Below, piece by piece: positions 1 to 7,638 of a DNA stretch of 64,000 bases (position 1 is the first letter of the stretch; the number at the start of each line of letters is the position of its first letter). A program made the translations under genes and the position numbers. The notes under the pieces were generated by a model. It was not told the origin of the DNA. It worked only from the letters and a program-made list of their open reading frames with translations, and did no database searches. Origin of the DNA: Lysobacter daejeonensis GH1-9 (GTDB lineage: Bacteria > Pseudomonadota > Gammaproteobacteria > Xanthomonadales > Xanthomonadaceae); the NCBI RefSeq assembly GCF_000768355.1, contig NZ_AVPU01000013.1, positions 1-64,000 on the forward strand. The letters run 5' to 3'.

Positions 1-365
1 TGAACGAGGCCGACGCCAAGGCATTGGGCGGCACCGTCGTCGGCAACGTCGAGGGCGTCACCCTGGTGTCCGTGCCCAGAGCGCAGGCTGGCGCGCGCAG
101 CGAATCACCTGTTGCAGGCAACGCCTCGTCCCCTGCGCCGTCCAGGGACATGATCCGCGGCAAGGGCGGGCTGGAGGAGAAGTGCCTGGCCCAGGTGGGC
201 GCGCAGGGCACGCGCGTGATCGGCACCAACCGCATCGAAGAGTCGGAAGCGGCGATCGTGATTTACGTGAACGTCGAAGGCGGCAACGCGCCATGGCGCT
301 GCGTGGCCAACCGCAACGGCACCATCGGCGAGGTGTCCTTCACGGGTGACGAAGGGGCGCTGTAG
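1..365 (+). CDS. Conserved hypothetical protein, 5' end cut by the window
   Basis: The reading frame is already open at the left edge (first full codon at 3) and stops at 363-365, so only about 120 C-terminal residues are visible. After a low-complexity Ala/Ser/Pro linker there is a compact domain of about 70 residues with two cysteines (EEKCLAQ and PWRCVAN) ending GEVSFTGDEGAL. The WRC.....G.I..V.FTGDEG arrangement resembles small secreted or membrane-anchored domains of unknown function in Proteobacteria; I cannot assign a family. No signal peptide can be judged because the N-terminus is missing. Confidence 0.6.
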   Translation, partial: NEADAKALGGTVVGNVEGVTLVSVPRAQAGARSESPVAGNASSPAPSRDMIRGKGGLEEKCLAQVGAQGTRVIGTNRIEESEAAIVIYVNVEGGNAPWRCVANRNGTIGEVSFTGDEGAL

Positions 366-373
366 TGCCCCTC

Positions 374-400
374 GCCCCAGCGTGTTCCGACCGCTGGGGC
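374..400 (+). terminator. Hairpin after the first gene
   Basis: Perfect 9-bp inverted repeat GCCCCAGCG / CGCTGGGGC with a 9-nt loop, starting 9 bp after the stop codon of the upstream gene. There is no clear U-run, only TGCAATTTCC downstream, so it is a probable transcript-end hairpin rather than a textbook intrinsic terminator. Confidence 0.5.
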
Positions 401-462
401 CTGCAATTTCCGTAATGGGTACCTGCTGATCACACGTTACCAACTACCCCAGGGAACCGACC

Positions 463-1122
463 ATGCACATCCGCATCAAACCCCTTACTGCCCTGCTCGC
501 TGCTGCCTTGACCCTGTCGGCAGGCGGCCTTGCCGTGGCCCAGGTCACCAGCACCAACGTCGCCTTCCCGCGCGGCGCGACTTCCACCGTGGTGTCGGCA
601 ACCCTGAAGGGCGACCAGATCCGCGACTACGTGGTGCGCGCCAGCGCCGGTCAAACCATGAAGGTGACGATGTCGGGCTCGTCGATCCTATTCTTCAACG
701 TCCTGCCGCCCGGCAGTAATGACGAGGCCATCTTCACCGGCTCCGTCGAGGGCAATTCATTTGCCGGGACGTTGTCGCAGTCCGGTCCGTACAAGATTCG
801 CGTGTACCAGATGCGGGCCAGTGCGCGGCGCGGCGAGACGGGCAGCTTCAAGATGAACATCGCGGTGACCGGCAAGATGGCGGCCAGCGCCCACCCGTCC
901 GTTGCCGGTGGCGGATTGGCCGGCATTGGTGGCATGAACTCCATCAAGGCCATCGACACCATGACGAGCCGCGGCTTTGCCAACGTGGATTCGTTCGATT
1001 CCGGCAACACCCAGTACGGGATCTTCTACAACCGCGCCACGCACGTATGCGCCCAGTTGACCATGGCCGACGGCAAGGTCTTGGACGCCCGCGACATCAA
1101 GACGCATCCGAAGTGCCGTTGA
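463..1122 (+). CDS. Secreted protein with a PliG-like (g-type lysozyme inhibitor) domain
   Basis: 219 residues. An N-terminal signal peptide (about 1-26, ending GGLAVAQ) is followed by a domain at about 30-135 with the pattern FPRGATS..V....KGDQIRDYVV.A.AGQ, then FFNVLPPGS and IRVYQMR..ARRGE. This matches the g-type lysozyme inhibitor fold found in many periplasmic proteins. A Gly-rich linker leads to a C-terminal segment (about 165-219) with two Cys that ends THPKCR, like small secreted domains of unknown function. An SD-like AGGGAA lies just before the ATG. Location is inferred to be periplasmic or extracellular; whether it inhibits a lysozyme is not shown by sequence alone. Confidence 0.75.
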   Translation: MHIRIKPLTALLAAALTLSAGGLAVAQVTSTNVAFPRGATSTVVSATLKGDQIRDYVVRASAGQTMKVTMSGSSILFFNVLPPGSNDEAIFTGSVEGNSFAGTLSQSGPYKIRVYQMRASARRGETGSFKMNIAVTGKMAASAHPSVAGGGLAGIGGMNSIKAIDTMTSRGFANVDSFDSGNTQYGIFYNRATHVCAQLTMADGKVLDARDIKTHPKCR

Positions 1123-1205
1123 TGGTGGCATGGAACCGGAACTGGCACACTCGTGCTCGAACCGGCACCTTGCCCCCCGATACGCCACGACACGACACGA
1201 ACCGC

Positions 1206-1658
1206 ATGAGCCGATCGCGTTCCACCCTGCCCGCCTTCGTTGCCATGGTCATTGCGACCGGACTGCTCGCCAGCGCCCACGCCGGCGAACCGTCGCCGCT
1301 GCTGGCCGTCGACGCCAACTGGAACGCACTGCGGCTGAAGGGTGACGCCGTCGCGCTCGAAGCCCTGCTCAGCGACGACTGGCTGCTCACCCACTCCGAC
1401 GGCCGCACCCAGACCAAGGCCGAGTACCTCACCGAGTTGGGCACGCGCACGCGCACCAACCAGGCCATCACCAACGAGGACGTCGCGCTGCGCACCTATG
1501 GCGACACCGCGGTGGTCACCGGTGTGAGCGTGCAATCCGGCATCACCAACGGCCAACCATGGAATGGGCGCTTCCGTTTTACCCGCGTGTGGGTGATGCA
1601 CGGCGGCCAGTGGCGGATGGTGGCGTCGCACTCATCGCGGGTGGCGGCCGCGCCCTGA
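1206..1658 (+). CDS. Secreted SnoaL/DUF4440-like protein (NTF2 fold)
   Basis: 150 residues from the ATG at 1206, chosen because it begins a good signal peptide (MSRSRSTLPAF...ASAHA) while the upstream extension is Arg-rich and unlike coding sequence. The mature part has the NTF2-like pattern W.AL...D..AL..LL.DDWL.THSDG...TK.EYL, and ends with TRVWVMHGGQWRMVASHSS, the usual last strands of DUF4440/SnoaL-like domains. Such proteins have many roles, from small-molecule binding to isomerase. No substrate can be inferred. It lies between two other small exported proteins on the same strand. Confidence 0.75.
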   Translation: MSRSRSTLPAFVAMVIATGLLASAHAGEPSPLLAVDANWNALRLKGDAVALEALLSDDWLLTHSDGRTQTKAEYLTELGTRTRTNQAITNEDVALRTYGDTAVVTGVSVQSGITNGQPWNGRFRFTRVWVMHGGQWRMVASHSSRVAAAP

Positions 1659-1698
1659 GCGCGCGACCCGCCACGTCCCTGACCCCCGTCGCGACCCC

Positions 1699-2076
1699 AT
1701 GAAACGCCTGGCCCTGGTTGTGCTGTGGTTCGCCGCCTCGGCCTTGGCCGGCCCGGCGCCGCCGCCCGTCGTGGCACGCGAAGTCGCGCAGCTGTTCACC
1801 GCGCTGGAGCAGTCCGGCTGCGACTTCCAGCGCAACGGCAGCTGGCACACCGCAGCCGAGGCCAGTGCCCACCTGCGGCGCAAGTACGACTACCTGCTGA
1901 AGAAGGGGCTGGTGACGTCCAGCGAGCGCTTCATCCAGCTGGCCGCCTCCAGGAGCAGCCTGTCCGGCCAGCCCTACCACGTGCGCTGCGGCGACGCCGC
2001 ACCGGTGGAGAGCAGCACGTGGTTTGGGCGGAGGTTGGTGGAGATTCGCGCACGCGCTGGCGCGCTAGCCCACTGA
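1699..2076 (+). CDS. DUF5329-like exported protein
   Basis: 125 residues with a signal peptide (MKRLALVVLWFAASALA). The mature part carries the DUF5329-type pattern I..L...LE.SGC.F.RNG.W..A.EA..HLRRKYDYLLKKGLV.S.E.FI..AASRSS.SG.PY.VRC, including the two Cys (SGC and VRCG). Function of the family is unknown; it is common in gamma-proteobacterial periplasmic proteomes. It starts 41 bp after the preceding stop and may be co-transcribed with it. Confidence 0.8.
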   Translation: MKRLALVVLWFAASALAGPAPPPVVAREVAQLFTALEQSGCDFQRNGSWHTAAEASAHLRRKYDYLLKKGLVTSSERFIQLAASRSSLSGQPYHVRCGDAAPVESSTWFGRRLVEIRARAGALAH

Positions 2077-2234
2077 CGCCGGTACCCAGCGGGCTGCGCT
2101 GGCCATCCGCCCCGCTCCACCGAGCCCTCGCCGCAAGTTCTGGCCGCGAGAAGCCGCGCGTGACCAGCCCCGCTTGATCGCGACGGGCTCCCTATGCAAT
2201 GGCCGCGCCGGACCGTGCGATCGGAAATCGTTGA

Positions 2235-2675
2235 TCAGTGCTTGACCCTGCCCGCCGAACGCACCCTGCCATCCAGCAGTCGCGACAGCAGCGCGCAACC
2301 CGCCACGGCGATGAGCCAAGGGGCGTTTCGTGAGTTCAGCCATTCCGCACCAGATACCGCTGACCACCATTCCCCACCGTAGATTGCCAAAGCGATGCAT
2401 CCGCCGGTGCCGCATACGGCGATCAACCATGCAAACGCGGCGCGCTCGAATCGTTTCCGTTCGAGCCGCTGTTGCCTTGCGTCCGCTTCAATGCGAGCCG
2501 AAATGGCGTAGGCGAAGTTACTGGGCAGCGGAGCATCGGGATCCCGGGCCAGCTCGCGAGCGACAACGCGATAACGCAGGACGCTGGAATTGCTATCCGC
2601 TGCAGCGCCGTCCGCGCGCTCTTCCAGCCTCGCCCGTTCTTGCCGCTGCCACTCCAGCTCGTCGACATGGGTCAT
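2235..2675 (-). CDS. Membrane protein, probable anti-sigma partner of the ECF factor
   Basis: 146 residues. An acidic/charged cytoplasmic N-terminal region (about 1-80, Arg/Glu-rich, with LPSNFAYAISARIEADA) precedes two hydrophobic segments (about 84-103 and 117-135). Its ATG overlaps the stop of the sigma factor gene in an ATGA, the normal arrangement for translationally coupled sigma/anti-sigma pairs. No HxxxCxxC zinc motif is present, so it is not a ZAS-type anti-sigma factor; similarity is to short unnamed membrane regulators after ECF genes. The role is inferred from position and topology. Confidence 0.65.
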   Translation of the reverse strand: MTHVDELEWQRQERARLEERADGAAADSNSSVLRYRVVARELARDPDAPLPSNFAYAISARIEADARQQRLERKRFERAAFAWLIAVCGTGGCIALAIYGGEWWSAVSGAEWLNSRNAPWLIAVAGCALLSRLLDGRVRSAGRVKH

Positions 2676-3238
2676 TGCAGTTCTCCCGAAATCGGTTCCA
2701 GCAGTTCGCGCAGCCGCAGCCTCGCCCGGTACAGGTGGCTCTTGATCGTGCCGACCGGCAAGCCGGTGATCTGGGCAATCTCCGGAATGGGAATGTCATC
2801 CAGATGGTAGAGCGTCAGCAGCATTCTCGGTAACGGGGGCAAATCCTCGATCGCGGTTCGCAAACGGGCTGCGATCGCCAGGTCGTCGCAGGCAGCGGAA
2901 AAGTCAAAGTCATCCGCCACGTCGTCAGGCAGTGGCGTGGCCTCGCCGTGGGCCAGCGCTTCGCCGATGGGCGTCTTCTGCCGCTGCAGGTGGCGCAGGG
3001 CGATCGAATAGGCGATGCGCCCGATCCAGTGTTTGAGCGGGCTTTCATGACGGTACTGGTGCAGGTTTACGTACACGCGCATGAACGTCTCCTGGCACAG
3101 GTCGCGGGCATCCTCAGGGTGGCGGACCATGCGGTGGATGATGTGCCAGCACAACCCCTGGTACTCGGCCATCAGCCGCTCGAAGGCGCCCGGCGTTGCT
3201 GCCATGACGGCCTCCACCAAACTGCGGTCCGAGTTCAT
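2672..3238 (-). CDS. ECF-subfamily RNA polymerase sigma factor
   Basis: 188 residues from the ATG at 3238; the open frame extends 26 codons further but that extension is not sigma-like. Region 2 spans about 17-85 with the 2.2 motif DARDLCQETFMRVY (43-56) and KHWIGRIAYSIALRHLQR. A short acidic linker (100-118) follows, then region 4 (about 128-180) with the helix-turn-helix IPEIAQITGLPVGTIKSHLYRARLRLR split around residue 160. There is no extra C-terminal domain. It ends in an ATGA overlap with the membrane partner. It should direct polymerase to its own promoters, perhaps including the divergent gene at 3386. Confidence 0.9.
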   Translation of the reverse strand: MNSDRSLVEAVMAATPGAFERLMAEYQGLCWHIIHRMVRHPEDARDLCQETFMRVYVNLHQYRHESPLKHWIGRIAYSIALRHLQRQKTPIGEALAHGEATPLPDDVADDFDFSAACDDLAIAARLRTAIEDLPPLPRMLLTLYHLDDIPIPEIAQITGLPVGTIKSHLYRARLRLRELLEPISGELQ

Positions 3239-3282
3239 GTGGGCGGTGCTTCCATGACATATGGGAGACCGGACGGGGCCGA

Positions 3283-3320
3283 GCGGTTGCAGGCGACCCG
3301 GCTCCGGACGTTGCAACCGC
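3283..3320. promoter_or_regulatory. Dyad in the divergent sigma / membrane-protein control region
   Basis: Perfect 9-bp inverted repeat GCGGTTGCA (3283-3291) and TGCAACCGC (3312-3320), half-sites 29 bp apart, between the ECF sigma gene (start 3238, minus) and the small membrane protein (start 3386, plus). The spacing is close to three helical turns, so it could be an operator or a hairpin in either leader. No regulator is identified. Confidence 0.4.
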
Positions 3321-3385
3321 CGGTTGCCCTCGCGTCTCTTGGGTTATGAACGAGCCACCATCCTGGCCCCCGGCGGAGCACTTCC

Positions 3386-3715
3386 ATGGATCTGCAACAC
3401 ATTCTGGTCCCCATCGCGCTGTTCGCATTGATCGCGTATCTGTTCAAGGCGGTCCTCGACGCCGTGATGCGGCATCGCATGCTACGCGAACCGGGAACCC
3501 AGGATCTGCTGCATGCGATCTTCAAGGAAGAGCAGCAGCAGCGTCGGCTGTCGTCCCTGCGGTGGGGGATCCTGATGCTGGCGCTTTCGGCAGGGTTCGC
3601 CGTCATCAAGGCCATCGGCTGGGTCGAGCTCAGCACCGGTGGATTGGCCATCCTGCTGGCCTGCACCGGCATTGCCCACCTTGTCTTTTACGCGCTGACC
3701 CACCGCAACCCCTGA
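3386..3715 (+). CDS. Small membrane protein, DUF6249-like
   Basis: 109 residues. Topology: one N-terminal hydrophobic helix (about 4-25), a charged cytoplasmic stretch with MRHRMLREPGTQDLLHAIFKEEQQQRR (26-57 region), then two further helices (about 58-80 and 84-104). The pattern helix, RxxLL..I..EEQ loop and paired helices resembles small membrane proteins that sit beside ECF sigma factors. It is transcribed divergently from the sigma gene, so it may be a regulon member or a signal sensor. Function is unknown. Confidence 0.65.
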   Translation: MDLQHILVPIALFALIAYLFKAVLDAVMRHRMLREPGTQDLLHAIFKEEQQQRRLSSLRWGILMLALSAGFAVIKAIGWVELSTGGLAILLACTGIAHLVFYALTHRNP

Positions 3716-3806
3716 TTCCACCTGGTAGAGCACCCCTGCCCCGCCGGATCGAACTGCGCGCGGGCGGCATACACGCTCGGGCCAACCCGCCCCTATTGGA
3801 GCTTCC

Positions 3807-5339
3807 GTGAACCTTTATGCCTCATTGCTCGGGCTTGCGCTCGCCCTTGCCGCACCCGCACACGCGGCCGAAGGCGGCCTGGCCGACGACCCACTGACCA
3901 CCACGATCGCCGCGCTGGACACCGCGAGTTTCGATGCCTTCAACCACTGCGACCGGCCCGGCGAGCTGGAGCGCTACGCCAGCTATTTTGCCGACGATCT
4001 CGAGTTCTACCACGACCAGGGTGGCGTGACCTGGACGCGCGAAGACATGATCGCGAACACGCGGAAGTACGTGTGCGGGCATTTCCGGCGCGAGTTGGTA
4101 CCGGGCAGCCTGCGCGTGTATCCGGTCAAGGACTTCGGCGCTATCGAGCAGGGCGCGCACACGTTCTGCCAGTTCGACAGCGGCAAGTGCGAAGGCATCG
4201 CCGACTTCATCATTGTCTGGCGCCAGCGCGACAAGCGCTGGGAAGCCACTCGTGTGTTGAGCTACGGCCACCGGGAGAACCCGGCGGCGTCGGGCGCGGT
4301 AGCGCGCCCCCAGCAATCACGGGCGGCGGCACTCAGGTCCGAGCTCGATGCGTCCGTGCCGCTGATGCTCAAGGAGAAGCAGGTGGCCAGCGTCTCGATC
4401 GCGCGCATCGAGGCGGGCCAAGTGCTCCTTACCGCGGCCTACGGCAACCAAGCCACCGACGTCCCGGCGACCCCGGCCACGCTGTACAACATCGCTTCCA
4501 TGGCAAAGCCCGTTTCGGCTGAGGTTGCATTGCGGCTGGCGGCTGCCCATCGCCTGTCGCTGGACGAACCCATGGCTTCGACCTGGACCGATCCGGACAT
4601 TGCAAACGATGGACGCCGCACGCTGCTTACGCCGCGCCTTGCACTCAGCCACAGAAGCGGCTTCCCGAACTGGCGTTACGAGACTGACGGCAAGCTGCGC
4701 TTCCTGCGCCGCCCCGGCACCGGTTTTGGCTACTCTGGCGAAGGATTTGAGTACCTGGCGCGATTCATCGAGAAGAAGACCGGCGAGTCATTCGAGGCGC
4801 TTGCGCAGAGCTTGGTGTTCGACCCGACTGCAATGCACGATGCCGCCTATACGCGTCGCCGCTGGTTCGACGGGCGAATCGCATTGCCGACCGGCAAGGA
4901 TGGCGCCGAGCTAGAGCCGCAGATAGCGGACAAACCCATCGCTTCGGACGATCTGTACACGACACCGGCGGATTACGCCAAGTTCATCGTCAGCCTGATC
5001 AGGCATGAAGGCGTCGACGAGGCCATTGCCAATGAGCGCAAGAGAATCCACACCGATCGCACTGCCGAGCTATGCCCGCCGGCACGAAAAGCCGTGTGTC
5101 CGGAGGCCGCTGGATTCGGTCTTGGCTGGGAGGTGTTCCGTTTCGACGACGCCACTTACCTGATGCACACCGGCATGGACAACGGCGTGTTCACCCTGGG
5201 CTACTTCGATCCCGAATCCGGGAGCGGCACGGTGATCTTCACCAACAGCGCCAACGGCCCGCAGGTTGTACTCCCGATCCTCGACGTGATTGGGCGCGAC
5301 GAAAAGCTCGTGGCCTTTCTGCGTGAGATCGCGAAGTAG
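3807..5339 (+). CDS. Secreted serine hydrolase: DUF4440-like domain fused to a beta-lactamase-family (class C/DD-peptidase) domain
   Basis: 510 residues with a signal peptide ending AHA (about 1-20). Residues 30-155 form an NTF2/DUF4440-like domain (YFADDLEFYHDQGG, ..ATRVLSYGH). Residues about 170-505 are a beta-lactamase-fold domain with the catalytic SxxK at S231-M-A-K234, a Tyr motif Y309-S-G and H454-T-G in place of KTG. These features fit the esterase/DD-peptidase branch (PBP4*/EstB type) rather than an antibiotic-hydrolysing class C enzyme. Substrate unknown. It is convergent with a second hydrolase of the same superfamily at 5470. Confidence 0.85.
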   Translation: MNLYASLLGLALALAAPAHAAEGGLADDPLTTTIAALDTASFDAFNHCDRPGELERYASYFADDLEFYHDQGGVTWTREDMIANTRKYVCGHFRRELVPGSLRVYPVKDFGAIEQGAHTFCQFDSGKCEGIADFIIVWRQRDKRWEATRVLSYGHRENPAASGAVARPQQSRAAALRSELDASVPLMLKEKQVASVSIARIEAGQVLLTAAYGNQATDVPATPATLYNIASMAKPVSAEVALRLAAAHRLSLDEPMASTWTDPDIANDGRRTLLTPRLALSHRSGFPNWRYETDGKLRFLRRPGTGFGYSGEGFEYLARFIEKKTGESFEALAQSLVFDPTAMHDAAYTRRRWFDGRIALPTGKDGAELEPQIADKPIASDDLYTTPADYAKFIVSLIRHEGVDEAIANERKRIHTDRTAELCPPARKAVCPEAAGFGLGWEVFRFDDATYLMHTGMDNGVFTLGYFDPESGSGTVIFTNSANGPQVVLPILDVIGRDEKLVAFLREIAK

Positions 5340-5340
5340 G

Positions 5341-5363
5341 CGCAGCAGGTTTCACGTGCTGCG
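5341..5363 (+). terminator. Hairpin right after the serine hydrolase stop
   Basis: Inverted repeat CGCAGCA / TGCTGCG (7 bp) with a 9-nt loop, starting 2 bp after the stop codon. There is no U-run. It probably protects or ends the transcript. Confidence 0.35.
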
Positions 5364-5416
5364 AGTATCCACCGCTGGCTGGAACCGGACTTGGTGTCTG
5401 ATGGCTGGCGACCCGA

Positions 5417-5441
5417 AGCGGACATCCATCGGATGTCCGCT
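5417..5441. terminator. Bidirectional hairpin between convergent serine hydrolase genes
   Basis: Perfect 11-bp inverted repeat AGCGGACATCC / GGATGTCCGCT with a 3-nt loop, 29 bp from the stop of the minus-strand gene and 78 bp from the stop of the plus-strand gene. It is likely to end transcripts from both sides, although the U-tracts are poor. Confidence 0.5.
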
Positions 5442-5469
5442 GTAGTTCCCTCCATGCCCATTCAAGGCG

Positions 5470-6513
5470 CTACAGCGCCGGCATAAGATCCCGGGTGAGC
5501 AACCGGAACGTCAGCATATGTGGCTGCCGTTCGTTGTAGTTGGTGGTTGTGATCACGACCACCGCGCGTTTTTCTGGCAGCAGGAATACCGCATTGCCTC
5601 CCGTGCCGGCCATCACGGGGCTGGTGATGGTCGCGTCGCCGGACGGAATCTTCATCAGCCACCACAGGTACCCGTAGTCGGCGTCCTCGCGCGCCATCGC
5701 CTGTGCAGTGATCGAACGGCGGGCCCACTCGGCTGGAATGAGCTGCTTGCCACCGTAACGGCCACCGTCCAGGTACAACTGGCCGAGCTTCCACAGGTCG
5801 CGGGTGCGCAGGCCCAGACCGCCTCCGGCCTGGGCGAGCCCCAGCGGGGAAAACTGCCACTCAGGCGCCTGGATACCCAGCGGAGCGAACAACCGGCGTT
5901 GCGCATAAGCCTGCAGGGGTTCGTGCACAGCGCTCTGGATGACCTCGCCCAGCGCGGTCACACCTGCGGTGCAGTAGCGAAAGCTCCGCCCGTGCGGCGA
6001 GTCGGCGGGCTTGGGCATCCACGCGGGGAAGCCCTGCACGGGCAGGTCCGCGTAGAACTGCACCCAGTCCTCGATGAGGTACATGCGCTCCTCGTTGCCG
6101 CGCGAGAACTCGTTGTCGTCGTTGCATTCGACCTGCGACGACATCGTCAGCAAGTCCTCGACGCTGATCGCCTCCTTGCGCGGATCCGGATTGAGCATGC
6201 GCGCACGGCGTTGCGGCGGCAGCAGGTCGAAGATCCGGGAGTCGCGCGACATGTGGCCGTCGGCCACGGCCAGTCCCGCCAGCATGCCGGCCACCGTCTT
6301 CGTTGCCGAGCGGGTGTTGCGGCGCGCCTCCGGGCCGCCGGCATCGAAGTAGTGCTCGTACACCACCTTGCCGTCCTGGGCGACCAGGATGCTGGTGATG
6401 GCCTTGTAGTCCCCTTGTTCGACGGCTTTCTGGGCCGGTGCGAACCGGTCGGTCTGCGCCGTCGCGACGAACGACGCGGTGGCGAGCGTGAAGCAGAGTA
6501 ATGCGCGGCGCAT
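5470..6513 (-). CDS. Secreted beta-lactamase-family serine hydrolase
   Basis: 347 residues with a signal peptide (MRRALLCFTLATASFVATA). The beta-lactamase-fold domain has SxxK at S69-A-T-K72 within RNTRSATKTVAG, a Tyr motif (FRYCTAG) and, near the C-terminus, MAGTGGN at the position of the KTG/HTG box. This fits the class C-like esterase/6-aminohexanoate hydrolase branch, periplasmic. Substrate unknown. The gene starts 37 bp downstream of the AraC-family gene stop on the same strand and may share its transcript. Confidence 0.85.
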   Translation of the reverse strand: MRRALLCFTLATASFVATAQTDRFAPAQKAVEQGDYKAITSILVAQDGKVVYEHYFDAGGPEARRNTRSATKTVAGMLAGLAVADGHMSRDSRIFDLLPPQRRARMLNPDPRKEAISVEDLLTMSSQVECNDDNEFSRGNEERMYLIEDWVQFYADLPVQGFPAWMPKPADSPHGRSFRYCTAGVTALGEVIQSAVHEPLQAYAQRRLFAPLGIQAPEWQFSPLGLAQAGGGLGLRTRDLWKLGQLYLDGGRYGGKQLIPAEWARRSITAQAMAREDADYGYLWWLMKIPSGDATITSPVMAGTGGNAVFLLPEKRAVVVITTTNYNERQPHMLTFRLLTRDLMPAL

Positions 6514-6549
6514 GGCAATTCCTTGTGGGTGATCTTGTATCCGATGACA

Positions 6550-7410
6550 TTAGCGGCCGCGCAAGCGGGCATCTTGTATCCGGGAAACCTCGGCGCGGCT
6601 CAGTGCCAGTCGCCGGAACGCGCCGGGCGTCATGCCGAACTCCGCGACAAAGGCGCGGTGCAGGTGGCTTTCATCGACGAAGCCCAGCTCTGATGCGGCG
6701 CACGCCAGTGCGCGTCGCCTGGCGATCAGCGAGACCGCTTTGTGCAGGCGCTGCTTGCGCAGGTACTCGCTGGGTGCGATGCCATGGCGCTTCCGGAACG
6801 CCCGCGCCAGATAGACCGGGTGCAGGCCGGCAATCGACGCGAGTTCCTCGAGCGACGGCGCCGGCGCGTGATCGGCTTCGAGGCGATCCAGCACGCGCTG
6901 GAGCTGGTCGCCAGCCGCGGGCACCGGCTGAGGTAACGCATCCGCCACCAGTTCCGTGAAGATTGATTCGATCGCGAGCGGGGAGGTGTGCTCCCAATGC
7001 CGGACTTCGGACAGCAAACGCATGGCCCGCGCCAGCGATGGTCGCGGGAGCCGGCGAGGCTGCTCGCCGATCGGGTGGCCATCGCACAAACGCGCGAGCG
7101 CCGTCGAGGGCATCGTCAGGGTCAGGAACAGGCCATCGCGCGAACGGAACCGGTCCCGGTGCTCGGTGCCCGGCGGGTTGAGGATGACGGCGGGCTCGGC
7201 GCAAACGGCGGGCATGCCGGCGGCGTCGCTGACGTAATGGCCTGCCAGCAGCAGCACCAGGTGCATGTCGGCATGTTGGTGCCGATGAATGTCGTGCTCC
7301 GGAACCGTCGGCCGCAGATAGGCGATGGCCAGGTCGCGGGTTGCCTGCTGGTGCAGCGTGAATCCCATCACCCCGATCTCGGTCAAGGGCGAATTTGCGG
7401 GCGCCGTCAT
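6550..7410 (-). CDS. AraC-family transcriptional regulator
   Basis: 286 residues. The N-terminal cupin sensor part (about 20-110) contains HRHQHADMHLVLLLAGHY and ILNPPGTEHRDRF, a typical AraC_binding pattern. The C-terminal double HTH (about 185-280) has LEELASIAGLHPVYLARAFR, with APSEYLRKQRLHKA, then ASELGFVDESHLHRAFVAEF and GMTPGAFRR. Ligand unknown. It lies just upstream of the serine hydrolase at 5470 on the same strand and divergent from the alpha/beta hydrolase at 7639; either could be a target. Its upstream region (7411-7638) shows no operator I can define. Confidence 0.9.
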   Translation of the reverse strand: MTAPANSPLTEIGVMGFTLHQQATRDLAIAYLRPTVPEHDIHRHQHADMHLVLLLAGHYVSDAAGMPAVCAEPAVILNPPGTEHRDRFRSRDGLFLTLTMPSTALARLCDGHPIGEQPRRLPRPSLARAMRLLSEVRHWEHTSPLAIESIFTELVADALPQPVPAAGDQLQRVLDRLEADHAPAPSLEELASIAGLHPVYLARAFRKRHGIAPSEYLRKQRLHKAVSLIARRRALACAASELGFVDESHLHRAFVAEFGMTPGAFRRLALSRAEVSRIQDARLRGR

Positions 7411-7638
7411 GGTGATCGGTGGGCGCGGTCAGGGCGGTTGGGCACGGTTCCTTCCTGCGATTGATCAAGTGCCACGGAGCTTAGCGTCGCGTCTTTTGTG
7501 CCGCATCGGGCTGGTGACGAAGCGGCTGGAACCGCCGACGAAACCGCGGAAATGGCGACCGAAGGAGACTTCGCGTACTACTGACCATCGGCACTTGTCC
7601 GCCTGGCTACGTGCGCTACCGTCGGCGAACGCAATTTC

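Noticed and set aside
3807-6513. Beta-lactam resistance genes
   Set aside because: The SxxK folds have HTG or GTGG instead of KTG and belong to the esterase/DD-peptidase branch; no evidence of antibiotic hydrolysis.
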